A stretch of DNA of 8,274 bases. Source: Dehalococcoidia bacterium. Its GTDB lineage: Bacteria > Chloroflexota > Dehalococcoidia > GIF9 > AB-539-J10. The stretch is from positions 1 through 8,274 of the forward strand of contig JAUVYD010000052.1 in NCBI GenBank assembly GCA_030603265.1, written 5' to 3'. Each line of letters begins with the position of its first letter. Position 1 is the first letter of the stretch. The translations under genes were made by a program, and so were the position numbers. The notes under the pieces were generated by a model. That model ran no database searches. It was not told where the DNA came from and was given only the letters and a program-made list of their open reading frames with translations. Positions 1 through 5,650 of the stretch are shown here, in pieces.

Positions 1-798
1 CAGGCTGACCGGCTCGGGCTGACACAGCTCTATCAACTGCGGGGGCGCGTCGGGAGAGGGCGCAACCAGGCGTACGCGTGTTTCTTCCACGACCGCCACA
101 GGGAACTCACACCTCAGGCGAGGAGACGCCTTCGAACCATCTTCGAGGCCAACGAGTTGGGCGCCGGGCTCGAAATCGCCATGCGAGACCTCGAGATTCG
201 CGGAGCAGGGAGCCTCCTGGGCACAGGTCAGAGCGGACACATGGCGGCCGTTGGTTTCGAACTCTACTGCCGCATCCTGGCGGAGGAAGTTGAACTTCTC
301 CAACCAGGCGCGCCCATTGCAGCCGAGCTGACGCCCAAACAGCCCCCACCTGCGCTCGACCTGCCCGTGTCAGCCTACATACCGGACGACTACATCTCGA
401 GTTCGGCCACCCGCATCGCGTTCTACAGGAAGCTCGCAGACGCGGCGACGCCGGGCGACCTTGACGGCATCGCCGACGAACTGAAAGACAGGTTCGGCCC
501 ACTCTCCACACCGCTCAAAGACTTGCTCTTCGTTGCCAGGATGCGCCTTCTCGCAACCGCAGCCGGTGTAATCTCCATCACGCGCCAGGGCAGCGACATC
601 GTGCTCGTCCCACGCCACATGGGAAGTCTCGCCATGAACCTGGACCTGGGTCCGGCCGTACAGGTCGGCAACACACAGGTGCGCATCAACACACGCCGCA
701 CGGGCGGCAAGTGGCGCACCCTTCTTGGCCTCCTCCTCCAGAAAAGGGAGGGGGGCGCGTCCGCGCCCCCCTCGAGCCAACGCACTTCTGCCAGCTGA
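1..798 (+). CDS. mfd: Transcription-repair coupling factor Mfd, C-terminal part (5' end outside window)
   Basis: Mfd is an ATP-driven DNA translocase that removes stalled RNA polymerase at DNA lesions and recruits UvrA. The reading frame is open from base 1 and gives 265 residues to the TGA at 796-798. The window opens inside the second RecA-like helicase domain. Helicase motif VI reads QLRGRVGR at local residues 12-19. It is followed by the RecG/Mfd-type translocation motif region (about residues 48-82, including EIAMRDLEIRGAGSLLG and the GQSGH segment). The C-terminal TRCF domain follows (about residues 118-220, with the LPVSAYIPDDYI segment). The natural C-terminus is therefore present. 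The last roughly 18 codons are low-complexity (Gly/Ala/Pro/Ser) because they overlap a strong GC hairpin. The gene converges on the acetate transporter gene with only 7 bases between the stops. The family call is secure; about three quarters of the protein lies upstream of the window. Confidence 0.95.
   Translation, partial: QADRLGLTQLYQLRGRVGRGRNQAYACFFHDRHRELTPQARRRLRTIFEANELGAGLEIAMRDLEIRGAGSLLGTGQSGHMAAVGFELYCRILAEEVELLQPGAPIAAELTPKQPPPALDLPVSAYIPDDYISSSATRIAFYRKLADAATPGDLDGIADELKDRFGPLSTPLKDLLFVARMRLLATAAGVISITRQGSDIVLVPRHMGSLAMNLDLGPAVQVGNTQVRINTRRTGGKWRTLLGLLLQKREGGASAPPSSQRTSAS
742..773 (-). terminator. Rho-independent terminator of the acsA-satP unit, inside the mfd 3' end
   Basis: A perfect 12-bp inverted repeat (GAGGGGGGCGCG at 748-759, CGCGCCCCCCTC at 762-773) is separated by 2 bases; in practice the loop would be 4 bases or more. 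Read on the minus strand, the stem is followed by CCTTTTC, as expected for an intrinsic terminator. It lies 32 bases past the stop of the transporter gene. On the plus strand there is no T-run after the stem, so it points at the minus-strand transcript. It overlaps the last codons of mfd. Confidence 0.75.
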
Positions 799-805
799 GA
801 GTGTC

Positions 806-1369
806 CTACTTCGCCAGCCAACCCTTGCCGAGCGGCAGCGTCCAGCCGAAATCAGCAAGCACAATCGCGGCCATAATGTAGATCGCAGTGAAGCCACACA
901 CTATGAGGTCGAATGCCGCGAGAGTAATCCACAGGCTCGAACCACCAAAATGCCCGATATCCAGGAACACAAATCCCAACAACCGAGTCACAAACAGAAT
1001 GGAATGAGCTCCGCTGGCTCTGCAGGCAGCCAGCGTGAATACAACCGTTGGCACCGTGAATGCCACCAGGAACCAGCCCACGTCGGTCGTGGTTGCGGCG
1101 AAAATACCAAAATGACCACCGAGCAAGATGCCAGCGAGCGCCATCCAGAATGCGCCGTAGGTGCTGAAGGCTGCGAATCCGAAGTTATTCCCGCTTTCGA
1201 ATTCCTTCAGGCCGGCAATCAGCTGAGCCATCCCTCCGAAAAACAGGGCCGTCCACAGGACTACACCGGTGCCGGCCAGCCCCAGGTTGTGGAACTGCAG
1301 GAGCAGCGTCGTAACGCCGAAACCCCCCAGCCCTACCACAGCAGGGTTGCCAAGTTTAGTGTCCGCCAT
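806..1369 (-). CDS. satP: Acetate uptake transporter, SatP/YaaH (GPR1/FUN34) family
   Basis: This is a small integral membrane protein of 187 residues, the usual bacterial length for the AceTr family that takes up acetate (and succinate in E. coli SatP). The family signature near the N-terminus is clear: NPAVVGLGGFGVTT at residues 8-21, matching the NPAPLGLxGFGxTT pattern. About six hydrophobic segments are visible, near residues 10-31, 37-56, 63-87, 97-117, 122-141 and 146-173. The family-typical STYGAFW stretch lies at residues 69-75. I chose the ATG at 1369 (MADTK) because AAGGAG lies 7 bases upstream; an in-frame GTG two codons earlier would overlap that ribosome binding site. The gene follows acsA on the same strand, 93 bases past the acsA stop, so uptake and activation of acetate are probably co-transcribed. 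Direction of transport and substrate range cannot be read from sequence. Confidence 0.9.
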   Translation of the reverse strand: MADTKLGNPAVVGLGGFGVTTLLLQFHNLGLAGTGVVLWTALFFGGMAQLIAGLKEFESGNNFGFAAFSTYGAFWMALAGILLGGHFGIFAATTTDVGWFLVAFTVPTVVFTLAACRASGAHSILFVTRLLGFVFLDIGHFGGSSLWITLAAFDLIVCGFTAIYIMAAIVLADFGWTLPLGKGWLAK

Positions 1370-1376
1370 CTGCACT

Positions 1377-1382
1377 CTCCTT
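1377..1382 (-). promoter_or_regulatory. Ribosome binding site of satP (decides the start codon)
   Basis: On the minus strand, AAGGAG ends 7 bases before the ATG at 1369. It touches the alternative in-frame GTG at 1375, leaving almost no spacing there, so the ATG is preferred. Confidence 0.7.
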
Positions 1383-1402
1383 CTCTCGTTCTTACTGCCA
1401 AT

Positions 1403-1436
1403 CGGGGCGCCGGGTTTTCGTATCCCCGACGCCCCG
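1403..1436 (-). other. Intercistronic hairpin between acsA and satP
   Basis: Arms CGGGGCG (1403-1409) and CGCCCCG (1430-1436) form a 7-bp stem. It extends past one mismatch (1410/1429) by a further CGGG/CCCG pairing (1411-1414 with 1425-1428), leaving a loop of about 10 bases. On the minus strand there is no T-run after the stem, so it is not a classic terminator. It could stabilise the 3' end of the acsA message, act as a processing site, or cause partial attenuation before satP. The function is inferred. Confidence 0.5.
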
Positions 1437-1462
1437 TGAATGACGAATCAGAAACGCGCTCG

Positions 1463-3436
1463 CTATATCTTGCCCTTCACCAGATCATCGACAACAGAAG
1501 GATCGGCGAGGGTGCTGGTGTCGCCCAGCTCGTCCATCTTGTCGCTTGCGATCTTGACGAGCACACGCCGCATTATCTTGCCGCTCCGCGTCTTGGGGAG
1601 GCCGTCCGCGAACTGGATCTTGTCAGGAGTGGCAATTGGGCCAATCTCCTTGCGCACGTGTGCAACAAGTTCCTTCTTGAGTGCGTCGTTCTTCTCCACG
1701 CCGACATTCAGTGTGACGTATGCGTAGATACCCTGCCCCTTGATCTCATGTGGCATCCCAACCACAGCGGCCTCTGCCACCAGCGCATGGGACACGAGCG
1801 CGCTCTCCACCTCCGCAGTCCCGATGCGGTGACCCGACACGTTGATGACGTCGTCGATACGGCCCATGAGCCAGTAGTATCCGTCTTCATCCTGACGGGC
1901 GCCATCGCCGGTCGTGTACACGCCAGGGAACCTGACGAAGTACGTGTCCTTGAACCTGGCAGGGTCGCCATAGACACCGCGCATCAGTCCAGGCCATGGC
2001 TGCGTGATGGCGAGATATCCACCCTCGTTCGTCTCAACAGGCGTGCCATCCTCGCGCAGTATCGCCAACTCAACTCCCGGCAATGGCAGTGTTGCGGACC
2101 CGGGCTTGATTGGCATCGCGCCCGGAAGCGGGGTGATAAGTATTCCACCGGTCTCCGTCTGCCACCACGTGTCAACAATCGGGCACTTCGCCTTGCCGAT
2201 GACGTTGTAGTACCACATCCAGGCCTCGGGGTTGATTGGTTCACCGACGGTTCCGAGAAGCCTCAAGCTTGACATGTCACGGCCGTTCGGCCAGTCATCG
2301 CCTTCGCGCATCAGCGCACGTAGCGCCGTGGGCGCGGTGTAGAAGATGTTGACCTTGTACTTCTCCACAATCTCCCAGAACCGGTCGGGCTTCGGGAACG
2401 TGGGCACTCCCTCAAACATCAGGCTCGTCGCGCCGGAAGCAAGAGGTCCGTAGACGATGTAGCTATGCCCGGTCACCCAGCCGATGTCAGCTGTGCACCA
2501 GAACGTGTCTTCGTCTTTGTAGTCGAAAACCCACTTGAATGTCTGCATCACGTAGAGCAGGTACCCCGCTGTAGTGTGCAGGACTCCCTTGGGCTTGCCG
2601 GTGCTGCCGCTGGTGTAGAGGATGAACAGCGGGTCCTCCGCGTCCATCACCTCGGGCTCGCAGTGCGAACTGTTATCCGGGGCCGACATCTCATCCTGCC
2701 ACCAGTGATCACGCCCCTCAACCATCGGCACCTCAACCCCAACACGCTTGACGACGAAAGACTGCTTCACCACGTCAGGACAGGCCGCCATCGCGGCATC
2801 CGCGTTCGCCTTGCTGTTCACAACCTTACCGCTGCGGTAGTAGCCATCGCAGCAGATGAGAGTGTCAGAACCACAGTCCTGGATTCGATCCCGCAGTGCT
2901 TCCGCGCTGAACCCGCCGAACACAACGTTGTGGACGGCTCCAATCCGCGCGCATGCCAGCAGGGAGATGGGCAGTTCCGGAATCATCGGAAGGTAGATAG
3001 ATACCCGATCGCCCTTTTTCACCCCGTGCTTCTTCAGCACGTTTGCGAAACGGCAGACCTCGTTGTACAAATCCTGATAGGTGTACGTTATCCGCTCGCC
3101 CTCAGGTTCGCCCTCCCAGATGAGTGCAGCCTTGTTCTTGCGCCAGGTCTTCAGGTGCCGGTCGATGCAGTTGTAGGTGACATTCAGCTTGCCTCCTACG
3201 AACCACTCGTGCTTCGCGTTGGCGAAGTCCGACACACGCACCTTGTCCCACTTCTTGAACCAATCCAGCTGCTCAGCCCGCTCGCCCCAGAACTTGTCGG
3301 GGTCGGCAATCGAGCTGTCATACAGCTCCTTGTATTCTTCCATGCTCTTGATGTGTGCCGCCGCGCTGAACTCCTTGGGGGGTGGAAACACCCTCTTCTC
3401 GTCCATCATGGACAACATTCCCTTGTCCACTGCCAT
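1463..3436 (-). CDS. acsA: Acetyl-CoA synthetase (AMP-forming)
   Basis: This cytosolic enzyme activates acetate with ATP and CoA to acetyl-CoA, AMP and pyrophosphate through an acetyl-adenylate. At 657 residues it has the typical full Acs length. Motifs occur in order: an Acs-type N-terminal domain (about residues 20-100), the adenylate-forming P-loop YTSGSTGKPKG (274-284), TWWQTETGG (423-431), YTTGD (507-511), GRIDDVINVSGHRIGTAEVE (525-544), and PKTRSGKIMRR (614-624). Lys620 in the last motif is the catalytic lysine of the adenylation step and the usual target of lysine acetylation. Trp425 corresponds to the tryptophan that restricts the acyl pocket to acetate in characterised Acs enzymes, so acetate rather than a longer acid is expected. 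The start at 3436 has GGAGGG 7 bases upstream. The gene is first in a minus-strand unit with satP and diverges from folD1. No truncation or frameshift is seen. Confidence 0.97.
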   Translation of the reverse strand: MAVDKGMLSMMDEKRVFPPPKEFSAAAHIKSMEEYKELYDSSIADPDKFWGERAEQLDWFKKWDKVRVSDFANAKHEWFVGGKLNVTYNCIDRHLKTWRKNKAALIWEGEPEGERITYTYQDLYNEVCRFANVLKKHGVKKGDRVSIYLPMIPELPISLLACARIGAVHNVVFGGFSAEALRDRIQDCGSDTLICCDGYYRSGKVVNSKANADAAMAACPDVVKQSFVVKRVGVEVPMVEGRDHWWQDEMSAPDNSSHCEPEVMDAEDPLFILYTSGSTGKPKGVLHTTAGYLLYVMQTFKWVFDYKDEDTFWCTADIGWVTGHSYIVYGPLASGATSLMFEGVPTFPKPDRFWEIVEKYKVNIFYTAPTALRALMREGDDWPNGRDMSSLRLLGTVGEPINPEAWMWYYNVIGKAKCPIVDTWWQTETGGILITPLPGAMPIKPGSATLPLPGVELAILREDGTPVETNEGGYLAITQPWPGLMRGVYGDPARFKDTYFVRFPGVYTTGDGARQDEDGYYWLMGRIDDVINVSGHRIGTAEVESALVSHALVAEAAVVGMPHEIKGQGIYAYVTLNVGVEKNDALKKELVAHVRKEIGPIATPDKIQFADGLPKTRSGKIMRRVLVKIASDKMDELGDTSTLADPSVVDDLVKGKI

Positions 3437-3637
3437 AGCTAAGCCCTCCGTATTGCGTATTTGAACTTGGATTCAGGAGACGAGGCCGGTTGACCCCTGA
3501 AATATCAGCCAGTCTATCGGCTAATGTAACAGGTGATTCTTCATTATGCAATTCACCGTGCACAACCACCTCTATCGCTCCGAAGCGCAGAGCGACCCTA
3601 TGTTAGAATGCTGGTCACCACGTGGAACGGGGGCACG
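3437..3637. promoter_or_regulatory. Divergent intergenic region between acsA and folD1
   Basis: These 201 bases must hold the promoters for both directions. For acsA, the ribosome binding site GGAGGG (3444-3449, minus) is clear. A CATAAT -10-like hexamer (3543-3548, minus) lacks a good -35. For folD1, a TAGAAT hexamer (3604-3609, plus) also lacks a convincing -35. A TTGACC at 3490-3495 (plus) has no good -10 at the right spacing. Possible operator-like structures are GGTGA/TCACC (3532-3536 with 3553-3557) and a 6-bp inverted repeat at 3575-3595, listed separately. No gene is seen here. The exact promoters remain unresolved by eye. Confidence 0.5.
3575..3595. repeat. Inverted repeat TCGCTC-N9-GAGCGA upstream of folD1
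   Basis: Arms at 3575-3580 and 3590-3595 form a perfect 6-bp inverted repeat, followed by CC. The same arms, also followed by CC but with an 8-base spacer, occur upstream of fhs at 5566-5585. A shared operator or a small hairpin is possible; chance cannot be excluded. Confidence 0.4.
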
Positions 3638-4513
3638 ATGCCAGCCAAAATCATAGACGGACGCTCTATCGCGGCCGCAATCCGGGAGGAGCTGAAGGGG
3701 AGAATGGCCGCGCTGGACGGTGCAGTGCCCGGCCTTGCTGTCCTCGTCATGGGAGATGATCCGTCAGCGCAGTCATACCTCCGAGGCATCACGAGGGGGT
3801 GCGAGGCTGTCGGCATCTACACCGAGACGATGCGGTTGCCTCAGGACACCACGCAGAAGTTGCTCGAAGACGCCATCTCCAGGCTCAATTCCGACACGCG
3901 GTTCCACGGCATCATCCTGCAACTGCCACTGCCAGAGCACCTCAACTCTCTTCGGGCACAGAGCGCCGTCTCTCCAGACAAGGACGTGGATGGAACGAAT
4001 CCTGTCAGCTGCGGCAAGCTCCTGCTCGGAGAGGAGACCTTTTTCCCTTCGACCGCCTACGGAGTAAAGGAACTCCTCGTTCGAAGCGGTCACAGTCCCG
4101 AAGGCCGTCATGTCGTCATCTGTGGTCGAAGCAACATCGTGGGGAAACCGCTCGCCGGCATCCTTGTTCAGAAGCGGCCCGGGGCAAACGCAACGGTCAC
4201 AATCTGCCACACCGGCACGCGCAACCTGCCCGAGATAACCCGTAGCGCCGACATTCTCGTGGCTGCGATTGGCCGTCCACGCGCCATAACAGCAGACATG
4301 GTCCGCGAAGGCGCAGTCGTTGTCGACGTCGGGGTCAACCAGGTGGAAGACGCCGCAACCGGCAAGCCACGCCTCGTGGGAGATGTGGATTTCGACGCTG
4401 TCGCCGAGAAGGCAGTGGCAGTCACCCCGGTACCGGGAGGCACCGGCCCCGTCACCACGGCCATGCTGCTGACAAATACCGTCGCCGCAGCGGAGAAGTT
4501 GCTCGCCAGGTAG
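3638..4513 (+). CDS. folD: FolD-family methylene-THF dehydrogenase, catalytic lysine missing (first of tandem pair)
   Basis: FolD normally oxidises 5,10-methylene-THF with NAD(P)+ and hydrolyses the resulting methenyl-THF to 10-formyl-THF. This 291-residue protein has the family length. It starts with the canonical MPAKIIDG (ATG at 3638). The frame is open 35 codons further upstream, with another ATG at 3608, but neither upstream start has a Shine-Dalgarno sequence and that stretch is not family-like. Seen: GIILQLPLPE with Gln95, KDVDG (115-119, Asp118), the nucleotide loop GRSNIVGKP (163-171), AIGRP, and TPVPGGTGPVT (263-273). Unusual: the YxxxK motif that carries the cyclohydrolase lysine (Lys56 in human, Lys54 in E. 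coli) reads Y47-L-R-G-I51, so Lys is replaced by Ile (codon ATC at 3788-3790). Other canonical spots also differ: DGTNP for DGFHP, and PSTAYG for PCTPxG. From what is known of lysine-lacking relatives, I infer a dehydrogenase with weak or no cyclohydrolase activity. A second folD follows 31 bases later. Confidence 0.9.
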   Translation: MPAKIIDGRSIAAAIREELKGRMAALDGAVPGLAVLVMGDDPSAQSYLRGITRGCEAVGIYTETMRLPQDTTQKLLEDAISRLNSDTRFHGIILQLPLPEHLNSLRAQSAVSPDKDVDGTNPVSCGKLLLGEETFFPSTAYGVKELLVRSGHSPEGRHVVICGRSNIVGKPLAGILVQKRPGANATVTICHTGTRNLPEITRSADILVAAIGRPRAITADMVREGAVVVDVGVNQVEDAATGKPRLVGDVDFDAVAEKAVAVTPVPGGTGPVTTAMLLTNTVAAAEKLLAR

Positions 4514-4544
4514 CATTCCAGCCCCCCGTGAAGGAGACAGAACG

Positions 4545-5429
4545 ATGCCAGGAGTCATACTCGACGGACGCCAGCTCTCCAGAGACATCCGGCAGGAGCT
4601 CCGCGAGCGTGTCACGGTGCTGGCCGCGGGCGCTGTTGTCCCCAAGCTCGCAGGTATCATCGTGGGCGATGACGCCGGCTCCGCCAGCTATGTGCGTCTG
4701 AAGGAGAAGGCAGCAGCCGAGGTTGGACTCCTCTCAGAGATGTGCCACCTGCCCCAGGACTACACACAGAGGGACCTCCTCACACGAATCAGCGAGTTGA
4801 ACCGTCGGGCCGACGTCCATGGCATCTTCGTGCAACTCCCGCTGCCACCGCAGTTCAACGAGAGCGCCGTTCTCACCACAATCTCTCCTGCGAAAGACGT
4901 GGATGGTTTTCATCCCGAGAGCGTCGGCAGGTCCTGGCTTGGACAGGAATCATTCGTGCCGGCAACGCCTGCAGGCATCATGGAGATGCTGCGCCGGAGC
5001 GGCTACGGCGACCTCAGGCATCGCCACGCCGTCATCGTCAACGTGGACAATCTGGTCGGCAAACCACTCGCGGCTCTCCTGTGCCACGAAAGCGTGAGCG
5101 CCAACATCACTCTGTGTCATCCGGACACACCCTGCCTCGCGGACTGGACAAGGCAAGCAGATCTCCTCGTCGTGGCAGCCAACCGGCCCCGGTTCATCAC
5201 CGCCGACATGGTCAAGGAGGGGGTTATTGCGGTGGACTTCGGCACAAACTATGTGGAAGACACGAGCGCCAAGCAGGGCTATCACCTTGAGGGGGATATC
5301 GACTTCGAGCCCGTCAGGGAGAAGGCTGAGGCCATAACGCCCGTGCCCGGGGGCGTCGGCCCGATGACCGTCACGATGCTCCTTGCGCATACTGTAGAAG
5401 CGGCGGAGCGTCTTGCCGCCGTCTCGTAA
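4545..5429 (+). CDS. folD: FolD-family protein with catalytic lysine but altered nucleotide loop; probable methenyl-THF cyclohydrolase (second of tandem pair)
   Basis: At 294 residues this is a full-length FolD homologue, starting MPGVILDGR. AAGGAG (4531-4536) lies 8 bases before the ATG. The folate-side catalytic residues are complete: Y49-V-R-L-K53-E-K-A, with Lys53 equivalent to human Lys56; Gln97 in VQLPLPP; and KDVDGFHP (117-124) with Asp120. TPVPGGVGPMTVTML (265-279) is also canonical. The NAD(P) site is not: where the family has GRSxxVGxP, residues 166-174 read N-V-D-N-L-V-G-K-P, losing the Gly and the Arg and Ser that contact the cofactor. The later AxGxP glycine is Asn (AANRP, 211-215). 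I infer cyclohydrolase activity with impaired NADP binding. Alternatively, Asp168 might favour NAD, since acidic residues in such loops can contact the ribose. It probably shares a transcript with the first folD; a separate promoter precedes fhs. Confidence 0.9.
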   Translation: MPGVILDGRQLSRDIRQELRERVTVLAAGAVVPKLAGIIVGDDAGSASYVRLKEKAAAEVGLLSEMCHLPQDYTQRDLLTRISELNRRADVHGIFVQLPLPPQFNESAVLTTISPAKDVDGFHPESVGRSWLGQESFVPATPAGIMEMLRRSGYGDLRHRHAVIVNVDNLVGKPLAALLCHESVSANITLCHPDTPCLADWTRQADLLVVAANRPRFITADMVKEGVIAVDFGTNYVEDTSAKQGYHLEGDIDFEPVREKAEAITPVPGGVGPMTVTMLLAHTVEAAERLAAVS

Positions 5430-5496
5430 CGCCTCGGCCAGTCCGTGCGTGGTGGCTACTCCTTCGGCAACAATGGTTCTGAGGCAGTGTGCTTCG

Positions 5497-5525
5497 TTGA
5501 CTGACAGCTTCCGCCGTAATAGAAT
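5497..5525 (+). promoter_or_regulatory. Sigma70-type promoter for fhs
   Basis: TTGACT (5497-5502, 5 of 6 to TTGACA) and TAGAAT (5520-5525, 5 of 6 to TATAAT) are separated by exactly 17 bases. This is the best promoter match I found in any intergenic region of the window. Transcription would start near 5532, giving a 5' leader of about 120 bases before the fhs ATG at 5651. Weaker alternatives nearby are TTGGAC-N17-GATAAG (5534-5562) and a lone TATAAG at 5610-5615. The rest of the 5430-5650 gap contains no gene I can support. Confidence 0.6.
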
Positions 5526-5565
5526 CGCGGCACTTGGACGGCAAGCCATCATCTACGATAAGCTC

Positions 5566-5585
5566 TCGCTCCCCATTGCGAGCGA
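5566..5585. repeat. Inverted repeat TCGCTC-N8-GAGCGA in the fhs leader
   Basis: Arms at 5566-5571 and 5580-5585, followed by CC, copy the arms and trailing CC of the element upstream of folD1 (3575-3595), with a spacer of 8 rather than 9 bases. It lies about 40 bases downstream of the predicted -10 of fhs, so it would be within the leader RNA and could form a small hairpin. Confidence 0.4.
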
Positions 5586-5650
5586 CCGGTCTCGCAGGAC
5601 GTGGCCCGGTATAAGAGGAACTACTCTACTCACCAGGGAGGACACCCGCG

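Noticed and set aside
725..2272. A 515-codon plus-strand open frame opposite satP and acsA
   Set aside because: It is antisense to two clearly recognised genes, its product is rich in His/Arg/Gln with no family likeness, and such frames are common opposite high-GC genes.
2465..3442. A 325-codon plus-strand open frame opposite acsA
   Set aside because: It is fully antisense to a confident acetyl-CoA synthetase and has no recognisable motif.
3533..3637. A 35-codon N-terminal extension of the first FolD
   Set aside because: The extension has no family likeness and no ribosome binding site; the canonical FolD N-terminus begins at the ATG at 3638. A start at 3608 cannot be fully excluded.
3773..4660. 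A 295-codon minus-strand open frame opposite the folD genes
   Set aside because: It is antisense to two FolD-family genes that carry clear motifs; it has no domain and its composition follows the complement of the real genes.
5430..5650. A tetrahydrofolate riboswitch in the fhs leader
   Set aside because: I could not match the known folate riboswitch core in the leader; only a small 6-bp hairpin is visible.
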